A stretch of 32,708 nucleotides of DNA from Hathewaya proteolytica DSM 3090 (GTDB taxonomy: Bacteria > Bacillota > Clostridia > Clostridiales > Clostridiaceae). Position numbers and translations under genes: made by a program. The stretch lies in NCBI RefSeq assembly GCF_900142225.1, contig NZ_FRAD01000027.1, positions 1 to 32,708 on the forward strand, read 5' to 3'. The notes beneath the pieces are model-generated. The model ran no database searches, had not been told where the DNA came from, and worked only from the letters and a program-made list of their open reading frames with translations. Below are positions 8,041 to 15,805 of the stretch, one piece after another; the stretch's first letter is position 1; each line of letters begins with the position of its first letter.

Positions 8041-9423
8041 TTATATTTTAAAATCATTCACAGGCTCTTCTATGTTTTTCAGCGCTTTTTTAAATTGGAA
8101 AGTAAAAAGACATACTGTGAAAGTTACTGCCATAAAATCCGCTATGGGTTCAGCCGAATAAACACCATTAGTCTTATTACTTATGAAGTTAGGCATGATA
8201 TATATAAGAGGAATAAGCAATACAAATTTTCGCATCACCGCTACTATAATAGAAGACTTTGCATTTCCAAGGGATATAAAAGTCATCTGACAAGCTATCT
8301 GAATTCCCATTAATGCCATGGCTCCACAGTAAATTCTCATGGCTCCCTTTGTAAATTCAATAAGAGATGCATCAGGTGTAAATATTCCTGCAAATGCTTG
8401 TGGGAAAATCATTATAGCCAACCACAAAATCGTAGAGTAAATAAAACATACCCTAAGCAATAACCAAAAAGTCTTTTTCACCCTCTCCACATTTTTCGCT
8501 CCATAATTATAACTAGAAATAGGCTGCGCACCTTGAGCAAATCCTTGCATTGGAAGCATAGCAAACTGCATTACACTGGTTAATATAGTCATGGCTCCTA
8601 CAGCTATATCTCCACCATATTTTAATAAGGATGAATTAAAGCATACAGAAATCACACTCTCACTGGCCTGCATAATAAATGGAGCAAGCCCTAATGCTAT
8701 ACATGGCATAATTACTTTTCTATTTAATCTAAAATTTGCTTTTTTTAATTTAAGAACGCTGGTTTTCCCCATAAGAAATCTTACAACCCATATGCATGAA
8801 ACAGCTTGGGAAATCACAGTTGCTAGAGCTGCACCCTGTACACCCATGCCAACTCCAAATATTAATATAGGGTCAAGAATTATGTTGCATACGGCTCCTA
8901 TAAGAACAGTGTACATAGCCGTATTTGCAAATCCCTGTGCTGTGATAAAAGCATTCATGCCTATGGTCAACTGAACAAATATAGTTCCCAAAGCGTAAAT
9001 ATTCATATACCCACTAGCATATTCTATGGTGTTTTGGCTAGCTCCAAAGCTAAGTAAAAATCTTTCATTCCATACAAGCAATATAACAGTTAAAATAGCA
9101 GATATTATTATCTGTAAAGCAAAACAATTTCCAAGAACTTTTTCCGCAGCCTTATCATCGCCCTTTCCCATAAATATAGAAGCCCTTGGTGCTCCACCCA
9201 TACTTACCAAAGCTGCAAATGCCGATACAATCATAATTATGGGAAGACACACACCCACACCTGTTAGTGCAAGGGAGCCTATATCCTTAATATGCCCAAT
9301 ATATATACGATCCACGATATTATATAACATATTTACAATCTGTGCCATTACCGCTGGAACAGCCAATTTAAACATAAGTTTTCCTACGGGTTCTGTTCCA
9401 AGAAAATCATTGTTTTTCTCCAT
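8041..9423 (-). CDS. MATE family multidrug efflux transporter
   Basis: A 460-residue polytopic protein with twelve predicted helices in two homologous halves. MATE motifs include the N-terminal MLYNIVDRIYIGHI and the mid-protein ALATVISQAVSCIW and FAQGAQPISSYNYGAKN. It belongs to the clostridial MepA-like group, which exports cationic drugs in exchange for Na+ or H+. It sits 8 bp downstream of a marR-type regulator and 18 bp upstream of tadA. A MarR-MATE pair strongly suggests ligand-responsive control of efflux, but the ligand is not evident. Confidence 0.94.
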   Translation of the reverse strand: MEKNNDFLGTEPVGKLMFKLAVPAVMAQIVNMLYNIVDRIYIGHIKDIGSLALTGVGVCLPIIMIVSAFAALVSMGGAPRASIFMGKGDDKAAEKVLGNCFALQIIISAILTVILLVWNERFLLSFGASQNTIEYASGYMNIYALGTIFVQLTIGMNAFITAQGFANTAMYTVLIGAVCNIILDPILIFGVGMGVQGAALATVISQAVSCIWVVRFLMGKTSVLKLKKANFRLNRKVIMPCIALGLAPFIMQASESVISVCFNSSLLKYGGDIAVGAMTILTSVMQFAMLPMQGFAQGAQPISSYNYGAKNVERVKKTFWLLLRVCFIYSTILWLAIMIFPQAFAGIFTPDASLIEFTKGAMRIYCGAMALMGIQIACQMTFISLGNAKSSIIVAVMRKFVLLIPLIYIMPNFISNKTNGVYSAEPIADFMAVTFTVCLFTFQFKKALKNIEEPVNDFKI

Positions 9424-9431
9424 AACTTCAT

Positions 9432-9884
9432 CTACTTCCTTTCAAGATAATCTAGTGCATTCTTTACTATACGTGAATTCATATCCGAAAATAATTGCAG
9501 CTCTTCCTGATTGAAATCCCGAAAAAGCACCTCCACAAGTAACTTTCGCGATTCTTGTATGTCAGGAAAAATAGCCCTACCTTTTTCAGTTAAAGTTAAA
9601 TGTATCTTTCTTCTATCCTGTAAGTCCTGATTTCTTAGTAATAGTTCTTTATGGATCATGCTTTCAACGGCCTGCGATACATTGGCTTTGGGAAGCTTTC
9701 TATAATCTACAATATCACTGGCTGTATCCCTACCCGGATTATTTACAAGAAAAGCAATAATATCTAGCTCCGTCTGCGTTATACCATACTTTTCTCGAAC
9801 ACCTTCTCCAACTTTTTCATATACACTAATGAAACACCTTATAGTGCTAAGTGCATTGGGTAATTCTACACTCATTGTATTCAC
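9432..9884 (-). CDS. MarR family transcriptional regulator
   Basis: A 150-residue winged-helix protein. An N-terminal dimerisation helix is followed by the DNA-binding core (ITQTELDIIAFLVNNPG, then KLPKANVSQAVESMI) and a wing containing the family's DxRKIHLTLTEKG. It is the first gene of an operon with the MATE exporter and tadA. The operator-like inverted repeat between its promoter and start codon (9933-9984) fits autorepression relieved by an exported compound. The Shine-Dalgarno GAGAGGAGTG precedes the ATG. Confidence 0.93.
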   Translation of the reverse strand: MNTMSVELPNALSTIRCFISVYEKVGEGVREKYGITQTELDIIAFLVNNPGRDTASDIVDYRKLPKANVSQAVESMIHKELLLRNQDLQDRRKIHLTLTEKGRAIFPDIQESRKLLVEVLFRDFNQEELQLFSDMNSRIVKNALDYLERK

Positions 9885-9932
9885 TCCTCTCTTATAACCA
9901 TTGATAATGCATACATCATTATTTCCTTAAAT

Positions 9933-10009
9933 AATAGTTCTAATATAAACGGTTTATTTACGAACTGTTTTTATATGAACTATTTTATCATTTTTTTAAA
10001 AGAAGTCAA
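9933..10009 (-). promoter_or_regulatory. marR-MATE-tadA promoter and operator
   Basis: On the minus strand TTGACT (10004-10009), a 16-bp spacer and TAAAAT (9982-9987) form a promoter. Just downstream is an inverted repeat, AATAGTTC-ATATAAA (9970-9984) against AATAGTTCTAATATAAA (plus strand, 9933-9949), the arms differing by a two-base gap. The inner part has a second pair of related half-sites. The arm overlaps the -10 and start site, the expected place for an autoregulating MarR protein. Confidence 0.7.
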
Positions 10010-10054
10010 CACAATAATCAATTAGCCCGTACTATAAAATTAACTTATTTTCTA

Positions 10055-10096
10055 CAAAAAAACTGCCACACCAATTATTTAGTGTGACAGTTTTTT
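10055..10096 (-). terminator. Terminator after the ATPase-S66-GNAT-small ORF operon
   Basis: The hairpin pairs ACTG-C-CACAC (10062-10071) with GTGTG-A-CAGT (10082-10091), with one C/A mismatch. It is flanked by A-runs on the left and T-runs on the right, so it can work on both strands. On the minus strand it follows the 31-codon ORF and precedes the marR promoter. Confidence 0.8.
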
Positions 10097-10120
10097 AAGA
10101 CTGTGTTATCTATGTAATTA

Positions 10121-10216
10121 CTATTTGGCTCCATATGCAAACAAAGCTTTGTTATCATATCCACTTAACATGAAAAAGATGATTAAACATAATACTAACA
10201 CCATAAATTTTTTCAT
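10121..10216 (-). CDS. Small hydrophobic peptide, 31 residues
   Basis: A short ORF with a single hydrophobic segment (FMVLVLCLIIFFML, ~4-17) and a short polar tail. Its Shine-Dalgarno GGGGGAT is formed by the last codons of the GNAT gene, and the ATG lies one base after that gene's TAA, so the two would be translationally coupled. A terminator follows it. The N-terminus resembles a lipoprotein signal peptide (MKKF...MLSGY), but the lipobox cysteine is replaced by Tyr20. It may be a real small membrane peptide or the leftover 5' end of a lipoprotein gene. No function is claimed. Confidence 0.45.
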   Translation of the reverse strand: MKKFMVLVLCLIIFFMLSGYDNKALFAYGAK

Positions 10217-10217
10217 T

Positions 10218-10745
10218 TTAATCCCCCTTTTTATTCCACTCCGATCTTAAAATTCCCATAATGATTTTATCGTGAAACTTACCATCTCTATAGCATGCTT
10301 GTCGCATGATTCCTTCCTGTTTGAAATTGGCTTTTCTATATGCTTTTATGGCACCTATGTTATATTCAGATACGGTAAGCATGATTCTATTAAGGTTTAA
10401 TTTTTCAAATCCATATTTCAAAATTTCTTTTGTCACAAAAGTACCTACACCCTTACTATGACAGTTTTTATCTCCTATAAATATAAAATATTCCCCAGAT
10501 AAATTAGTTTTGCTAATCTTGCATATTCCAGCGTATCCAATAAACTTTCCGTTTTCCGTATCAACAATTGCTTGATTATACGTAGATTTGTCCTCTAAAA
10601 TGTTATAAAACCATTTTGATATATCCTGATCCGTGTTCATACTTTGAAAAACAGCTAAAGAATACTTAATGACTTCTTTATCTCTTACCCATGTAAAAAA
10701 GTTGTTTTTATCTCTTAACTTTAAATCTCTTAGTATAACATTCAT
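10218..10745 (-). CDS. GNAT family N-acetyltransferase (RimJ/RimL-like)
   Basis: A 175-residue GNAT protein of the Acetyltransf_3 (RimJ/RimL) type. It begins VILRDLKLRDKNNFFTWVRD and contains the acetyl-CoA binding segment around NCHSKGVGTFVTKEIL (motif A). The typical NIGAIKAYRKANFKQEGIM motif near the C-terminus follows. Family members acetylate protein N-termini, amino sugars or antibiotics; the substrate here is unknown. It is 14 bp downstream of the S66 peptidase gene in the ATPase-led operon, and its stop region supplies the ribosome-binding site of the next small ORF. Confidence 0.9.
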   Translation of the reverse strand: MNVILRDLKLRDKNNFFTWVRDKEVIKYSLAVFQSMNTDQDISKWFYNILEDKSTYNQAIVDTENGKFIGYAGICKISKTNLSGEYFIFIGDKNCHSKGVGTFVTKEILKYGFEKLNLNRIMLTVSEYNIGAIKAYRKANFKQEGIMRQACYRDGKFHDKIIMGILRSEWNKKGD

Positions 10746-10759
10746 TTCTAACTATTCCT

Positions 10760-11751
10760 CTACACATTTATAATGCTAACTTTCTTATTTGTTGCATCAA
10801 GCTCCACTTCACACCCAATGGGCATAGTTATCATAGGATGTGTATGGCAACAGTCAAACTCCGCAAGTACTGGAAAATTAACCTCTCCCATAACTTCCAT
10901 TAAAACATCATAAGGCTTTCTTCCCGTACCTCTATCATCGAACAACTCATGTTTTCCTAATATAAGCCCGCCTATTCTATGAAAAATACCACTAAGTTTT
11001 AAAAGTGAAAAACTTCTTTCCAATGTAGAAATATCTTTCATGGTATCTTCAATCATTAATATATCGCCCTGTTTAATCTCCGGCATATACTCCGTTCCCC
11101 ATATTCCTGTCATGGTATTTAGATTTCCACCAATAAAACGGCCTCTCACTTTTCCCTCATGAATAGTTACTAGCTCATTTTTATTGCAAGTCTTTGCCCC
11201 ATCCTGTATTTCCCAGTCAATAAATTCATCAGTCCAATGTTCAGGCGTAGGAATCGTATATGGGATTTTCTTTTCACCCATTACTAGATCTGCAAAATAT
11301 TGAAAGGTCTCATCTACAAAAGGCGGAAATTCACCAAAGGAAGCTACCATAGCTGGACCATAATATGTGATTAACCCTGTTTTGGCATATATTCCAAGCA
11401 AAAGCGCCGTAACATCTGAATAACCTATAATCTCTTAGGATTTTTTACCAATGCTTCATAATCCACATATGGGAGAAGGGAATTGGAGTTCATTCCCCCA
11501 ATAGCAGCCATTATGCACTTTACATCTTTATTGTGTATTAATTCATTTAATTCATGTGCACGTTCCTTTATTGTGCCTGAACGATAGAAGTCACTTTTCC
11601 CTGTAAGGCTTCCCTCTAAAATTTTAAATCCTTTTTCTTCAAGATACATTTTACCCCTCATATATCTTTTTTTTGCTGTAGCCGTAGCTGGAGATGACGG
11701 CGAAAATACTGCTATGGTATCTCCAACACGTAATTTTTCTGGTACAATCAT
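10760..11751 (-). pseudogene. S66 LD-carboxypeptidase (MccF-like), frameshifted
   Basis: Two adjacent frames make one S66 serine peptidase of the LdcA/MccF family. The N-terminal part has LRVGDTIAVFSPSSP and the nucleophile region IGGMNSNSLLPYVDY. The C-terminal part has YYGPAMVASFGE, the RFIGGNLNTM segment, and the catalytic histidine motif CHTHPMITMPIG. The first frame ends KNPKRL-stop near 11425. One extra base there would give KNP-(R)-IIGYSDVTALLLGIY, the family sequence, so a single-base deletion is the cause (about 11428-11436). Such enzymes cleave LD-peptide bonds in cell-wall peptides or inactivate microcin C-type compounds. The rest is not degraded, so the lesion is recent or a sequencing error. 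ATG 11751 is preferred over the upstream GTG because AGGTGGTG spaces well to it. Confidence 0.85.
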
Positions 11752-11775
11752 TTTTAACACCACCTTGTATTTGCT

Positions 11776-12987
11776 CTAATATTCTTTACTCAACAAGAAA
11801 TCTGAAATATGCATAGTTTTTATTCCTTCGTAATTTCCACCTGCAAAAATATCAGTCCTCAATACATACTTCGGGTAGTTATCTCTGATATCCAGAAGTC
11901 TTCCATACTCACGTTTTCCGGTTTCTGGTGAACCTATTTCCTGTGACACCTGAATGTATAATTTATTTCCCTGTTTAGTAGCTATAAAATCAATTTCAGC
12001 TTCACCTATTTTACCAACATACACAGCATAGCCTCTTCTCAATAATTCTAAATATACTACATTTTCCAGCATAGCTGCTATACTATCTGATGAATATCCC
12101 AATACACTATACCTTAGGGCAGGATCAGCTACATAAAATTTTTCTTGTGTTTTTAAGATTTCCTTTCCCTGAACGTCATACCTCAAACACCTGTTGAGTA
12201 TATATGCACTTTCAAGCTTGTTAAGATAATTATAAATAGTTTCGTTGTCTATGCTCCTATTCTCGCTCTTTAAATACTTTGATATAGATGATGCCGAGAA
12301 ACTTCTACCTATATTATCAAAAGAAAATCTTACTATACGCTCTAGCTGGTCTACTTTTCTTATCTGATTTCGCTTTACAATATCTGTAAATATTGTGGAA
12401 GAGTATATATCTCTCACAATAGTGTAAACTTCATCTTCAGAATATGGTTGCAGATGTACAGCTGGAAACCCTCCAAGCCGTATATAATTTGCAAATTCTT
12501 CCTTTATATCCCCTACATTATTATATATTTTGCGGAACTCAAGATATTCTTCAAAAGAAAGCGGATAAACTCTAAAAGCAATGTATCGCCCTGTTAAATA
12601 AGTAGATATCTCTGAAGACATCATTCTAGAGTTTGAGCCTGTCACATATATATCCACATCAAAATCTATCATCAAAGAGTTTACAACCTTTTCCCATGAC
12701 TCTACTTCTTGTATTTCATCAAGAAAAATATATGTTTTGCCTTTATCACTAAGTCTTTCTTTTAAATATTCAAATAAAGCTTTTGCCGTTTTTATATCCT
12801 CATATTGCAATGAATCAAAATTATATGATAATATTCTTTCATCCTCAACGCCATTTTCTTTTAATTTATTCATCAACATCTTCATGATAGTGGATTTTCC
12901 ACACCTACGTATACCTGTTAGTATCTTAACAAATGGCATGTCGACGTATTTAAAAATTTTATTTACATAATTAGGCCTTAATATCAT
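11776..12987 (-). CDS. AAA-type ATPase with C-terminal DUF4143
   Basis: A 403-residue protein of the AAA_14/DUF4143 family, common in anaerobes. Walker A GIRRCGKST is at residues 25-33 and Walker B YIFLDEIQEV near 86-95. A sensor-like VTGSNSRMMSSE segment and a central helical part (FSASSISKYLKSENRSI) that looks winged-helix-like follow. The C-terminal DUF4143 region contains GEAEIDFIA, which resembles a PD-(D/E)xK nuclease core. The molecular role of the family is not established. It heads an operon with the S66 peptidase, GNAT and a small ORF. A paralogue is at 27513-28727, and a short remnant of another lies at 15249-15284. Confidence 0.88.
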   Translation of the reverse strand: MILRPNYVNKIFKYVDMPFVKILTGIRRCGKSTIMKMLMNKLKENGVEDERILSYNFDSLQYEDIKTAKALFEYLKERLSDKGKTYIFLDEIQEVESWEKVVNSLMIDFDVDIYVTGSNSRMMSSEISTYLTGRYIAFRVYPLSFEEYLEFRKIYNNVGDIKEEFANYIRLGGFPAVHLQPYSEDEVYTIVRDIYSSTIFTDIVKRNQIRKVDQLERIVRFSFDNIGRSFSASSISKYLKSENRSIDNETIYNYLNKLESAYILNRCLRYDVQGKEILKTQEKFYVADPALRYSVLGYSSDSIAAMLENVVYLELLRRGYAVYVGKIGEAEIDFIATKQGNKLYIQVSQEIGSPETGKREYGRLLDIRDNYPKYVLRTDIFAGGNYEGIKTMHISDFLLSKEY

Positions 12988-13009
12988 AAAATCACCTCCG
13001 CTTTACATA

Positions 13010-13038
13010 ATTATATCTCAAAATTTACCACAATACAA
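13010..13038 (-). promoter_or_regulatory. Promoter of the first DUF4143 ATPase operon
   Basis: The minus strand reads TTGTAT (13033-13038), a 17-bp spacer and TATAAT (13010-13015), 23 bp upstream of the ATG. GGAGGTGAT provides the Shine-Dalgarno. Confidence 0.7.
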
Positions 13039-13048
13039 CGTTTTAAAT

Positions 13049-13096
13049 ATTATAACCGCAAAAATAATAATTTTTATATACTTTTGCGGTTATAAT
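13049..13096. promoter_or_regulatory. Long inverted repeat just upstream of the ATPase promoter
   Basis: Arms of 15 bp (core TATAACCGCAAAA, 13051-13063, with its exact reverse complement at 13082-13094, plus one AT pair on each side) are separated by an 18-bp AT-rich spacer. It lies 10 bp upstream of the -35 box. It could be an operator or a terminator for the LRR gene at 13237, but no clean T-tract follows in that direction. The other ATPase gene has a perfect palindrome in the same relative position. Confidence 0.55.
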
Positions 13097-13134
13097 TTTA
13101 TTTTGTATAGTATATTCCCAAGCTTTGTATGATA

Positions 13135-13219
13135 TATGACAATCTTAAGCTATGTACTTGGCACTATCAACCCGTGCTCGGGACTCTCACTCTTTAGATT
13201 GCTCCAATGCTGGGCGCAC
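13135..13219 (-). mobile_element. Group II intron remnant (5' end only)
   Basis: Starting at 13219, the minus strand reads GTGCGCCCAGCATTGGAGC, then AAAGAGTGAGAGTCCCG and GCACGGG. This matches the conserved 5' end and first domain I helices of bacterial group II introns (5' GUGYG start). After about 85 nt (to ~13135) the likeness stops, and neither a reverse-transcriptase ORF nor domain V is found, so this is a truncated relic between the LRR gene and the ATPase operon. Identification is by recall of the conserved intron start; the 3' limit is approximate. Confidence 0.6.
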
Positions 13220-13236
13220 AACATATATTTATATTC

Positions 13237-14178
13237 TTAATTTATTTCGAAATCTTTATCCTCTAATTTTTTATAATAGGATTTTACAGCATCATAACTT
13301 TTAATGGGATTTCCTTCGAGTCTTAACTCAATCAAATTAGTTAAGTACTTTAATACTGTAATATCGGATATATTATTTCTATCCATATATAATTTAGTTA
13401 AGTTGTTTAGAGATTTTAATGGACATAAATTAGAAATTTTATTCACACTAATATTTAAATCAGTAAGATTTATTAAACTTTTTAAAGGATCTATATCACA
13501 AAGTGTGTTATCTGATAAAGATAAGATTTCTAATTTATTTAATTTTGTTAAAGCAATAACATCATATATTTCTTTATTATTTGATAAATCTAGGTAATTT
13601 AAATTTACTAATGAATTTAGAGGGGTAATATCTTTAAGTTTATTTGCACATAAATTTAATTGTTTTAAATTAATTAAATTACCTATAGGTTTTAAATCTG
13701 TTATTTGATTTCTGCCCAAATCTAAATTGGTTAAATTAACCATACCCTTCAAAGGTTCTAAATTTGCAATAGTATAATTACCAAATAAGTTTAAATTAGT
13801 TATATTGTTAAGTTTAGATAATGGTTCTAAATTGGAAATTTGATTATTATTTAAATCTAAATCTTTTAAATTAATAAGATACTGTATTCCTTCAAGATTA
13901 GAAATTTTTCTATCTGAAATTTCTAAATAGGTTACTTTTTCAATATTATCTTTCGAAAGTATATCAGAGTTTGTTGTCTTTATTAGCTCATTTACTATTG
14001 CTATTCTTAGATTTTCGTCTGGAATTGTAATAATGGTGTTTTTTTGTTCTTCATTTTTTTTATTTACAGTAGTACTATTAGCTTTTGTGATTCCATTATT
14101 TTCAGAAGTACTTGCTTCGCATCCAGATAAGCATAATAATAACATTGATATACTAATTATCTTAATTATTTTTTTCAT
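13237..14178 (-). CDS. Leucine-rich-repeat lipoprotein, internalin-like
   Basis: A 313-residue lipoprotein: signal peptide with lipobox LSGC (Cys20) and an Asn/Thr/Lys-rich linker. A cap region follows (TIPDENLRIAIVNEL, residues ~53-67, as in clostridial LRR proteins). About nine 22-residue LRRs come next (NLTNLDLGRNQITDLKPIGNL type). There is no catalytic domain or wall anchor. It is expected on the outer membrane face as a binding scaffold; the ligand is unknown. The next gene upstream (14262-15134) is a tandem relative sharing the cap TIPD and the EKVT/EKIT motif, and a more distant relative is at 4401-5369. The start is supported by AAGGGGATG upstream. Confidence 0.86.
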   Translation of the reverse strand: MKKIIKIISISMLLLCLSGCEASTSENNGITKANSTTVNKKNEEQKNTIITIPDENLRIAIVNELIKTTNSDILSKDNIEKVTYLEISDRKISNLEGIQYLINLKDLDLNNNQISNLEPLSKLNNITNLNLFGNYTIANLEPLKGMVNLTNLDLGRNQITDLKPIGNLINLKQLNLCANKLKDITPLNSLVNLNYLDLSNNKEIYDVIALTKLNKLEILSLSDNTLCDIDPLKSLINLTDLNISVNKISNLCPLKSLNNLTKLYMDRNNISDITVLKYLTNLIELRLEGNPIKSYDAVKSYYKKLEDKDFEIN

Positions 14179-14261
14179 TTTTTAAATCATCCCCTTTATA
14201 AATAATCGCTATTTAGTAGTCATATTGTCAGCACAAACAACGCATATCTAAACTATTGGTT

Positions 14262-15134
14262 TTAATTTGTATCTTCTTTTTGTAAATTAGGAAGATTTTT
14301 TAGAACACTCTTGTCCGATATATTATTCATATCTAACTCTAATTTCTTTAATTTAGTAAGATTTTTTAGTGCGTCTATATTTGCAATTTTATTATTACCC
14401 AGGTCTAATATCTCTAAAGTCATTAAACCTTTTAATGGTTCTAAATTTTCTATTTTATTTTGATATAATGCCAGTTCTTTTATTTGATTATAATCCTTTA
14501 GTGGACTTAGATCAGATATGTTCTCATTGTTACTTAAATCTAAGGAATCTAAGTATTTTAATAAACGGAGGGACGTAATATCGGTGATCTTATTTGCACC
14601 TAACTCTAAACGGGAAAGACTAGTTAAATTAGATAAGGGTTTTAAATCTGTTATTTTATTTCTTCCTAAATTTAATTCTCTTAAATTGGTCAATCCTCGT
14701 AATGGTTCTATATTAGTGATACCACACTCAAATAAATTTAAATATTGTAATTCTTTCAGCCCTTCTAATGGTTTTAAATCTGCAATATGAATAGTTGCTA
14801 ACTCTAATCGGTCTAAATTAGTTAAATTTTGAATACCTTCAAGGCTAACGATTTTTTTTGGATCTTTACCTATGCGTAAAATAGTTATTTTCTCAACATT
14901 ACTTTTTGAAAGTATCTCCGAACCATTAGTAATATCGAATACTTCATTTTTTATTGCATGTCTTAGATATGGATCGGGAATTGTTATTATAGCATCTTCC
15001 TAAGATTCATCTTTCATAGTTACACTATTAGTTTTTTCTTTTGTTAAGTCATTATTTTTATAAGAAGTTGTTTCACAACCAAATAAGCATAATGCTATAG
15101 TCAATATACTAACTGTAGTAATAATCTTTTTCAT
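14262..15134 (-). pseudogene. LRR lipoprotein interrupted by one in-frame amber codon
   Basis: From ATG 15134 the frame encodes a lipoprotein signal peptide with lipobox LFGC (Cys20) and a polar linker. Codon 45 is TAG (15000-15002). The same frame then stays open to the stop at 14262, encoding the cap AIITIPDPYLRHAI and about eight LRRs. Aligned with the neighbour at 13237-14178 (EEQKNTIITIPD against DES*EDAIITIPD), the TAG falls on a Gln, so a CAG to TAG change explains it. There is no other lesion over 291 codons. A separate start at TTG 14693 would give only an LRR fragment without a signal and is unlikely to be functional. It may be a recent pseudogene, a readthrough gene or a sequencing error. 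Confidence 0.85.
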
Positions 15135-15248
15135 TATTTCACCCCAAATTAATTATATTTTATTAATTTACACATTTTATTATATTGTTTTATTATTCTC
15201 AATACAATATGATTTCACAAACCATACTTTACATATTTGTAACCAGTT

Positions 15249-15284
15249 CCGTTTTTATCTCCTCATATTGCAATGAACAAAATC
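15249..15284 (-). pseudogene. Fragment of a DUF4143 ATPase gene
   Basis: About 29 bases from 15249 match the ATPase gene at 12786-12814 with one mismatch (shared CTCATATTGCAATGAA), then similarity fades after a one-base gap. It corresponds to the part encoding SLQYEDIKT, between Walker A and Walker B. It is too short to encode anything and looks like the last trace of a further copy. The remainder of 15135-15350 is AT-rich with no gene seen. Confidence 0.55.
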
Positions 15285-15350
15285 AGATTATTATCCTCCA
15301 TTGAATAGGCAAAAAAATCTTACACATACTAACTATGAGGTGATAATTTT

Positions 15351-15515
15351 ATGAACAAAGGTATTTTGGATACAAAAGAACGAGAACGCTTAAATAAACA
15401 GAAACAGTTAAACGAATTCAACAGTGTAACTCAAAGCGTAAAACCAGTTAACCAAAATCAAACGCACAATGTAAAAATGGAAGGCTTAGGCCCATCACTA
15501 AATCGAAACAAATAG
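15351..15515 (+). CDS. Small hydrophilic protein, 54 residues, unrecognised
   Basis: ATG 15351 is preceded by a strong Shine-Dalgarno (GAGGTGAT, spacing ~6). The product is hydrophilic, Gln/Asn/Lys-rich and without membrane segments (starts MNKGILDTKERERL, ends GLGPSLNRNK). Its AT-rich codon use is like the host genes, not the adjacent island. Its size and composition recall small clostridial spore-associated proteins, but I cannot assign it. The last codons and stop (AAATAG) coincide with the left terminal inverted repeat of the island, so its 3' end may have been supplied by the insertion. Confidence 0.6.
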   Translation: MNKGILDTKERERLNKQKQLNEFNSVTQSVKPVNQNQTHNVKMEGLGPSLNRNK

Positions 15516-15545
15516 CACCCTTTTGAGGGTTGAACTTAGGGATTT
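15510..15545 (+). repeat. Left terminal inverted repeat of the island
   Basis: AAATAGCAC (15510-15518), a small hairpin ACCCT-TTTG-AGGGT-like core, then AACTTAGGGATTT (15533-15545). The outer nine and inner thirteen bases are identical to the right end read on the other strand; the middle differs but also forms a hairpin. Confidence 0.7.
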
Positions 15546-15712
15546 CGGAGAAGAACATTTTCTAAGGACAATCTTCAATCGGAGGCAAACAGAAGAAACG
15601 GTCAGATGAGAGTTACAAACTTTTATCTGGCCGATTTTGTCTACCCGGAAGGTCACAGAAAATTATCAATCTATATTGCACATTCTACTTGCTATTCCTT
15701 CCCGATAGAGTG

Positions 15713-15805
15713 ATGTATGTACCAAAAGTTCACGATGCCAGTAAAATTATGGAAGCTTCTTGGGAATATCGCATGGAGAAATGGCACACCGGAGAAGGAG
15801 AATGA
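15713..15805 (+). CDS. Short ORF ahead of the DUF4314 gene, probable gene relic
   Basis: A 30-codon ORF (start MYVPKVHDASKIM, end EKWHTGEGE) stops at a TGA overlapping the ATG at 15802 in an ATGA arrangement, which suggests coupled translation. It may be the C-terminal remnant of a larger element gene. No family is recognised. The rest of 15546-15712 shows no gene. Confidence 0.35.
   Translation: MYVPKVHDASKIMEASWEYRMEKWHTGEGE

Noticed and set aside
9026..9514. Plus-strand open frame of 162 codons
   Set aside because: It runs antisense to the MATE and marR genes, whose protein families are certain; no recognisable protein.
11425..11460. Programmed frameshift in the S66 gene
   Set aside because: No slippery heptamer plus stimulatory structure at the break, and the family is not known to use frameshifting; a deletion is simpler.
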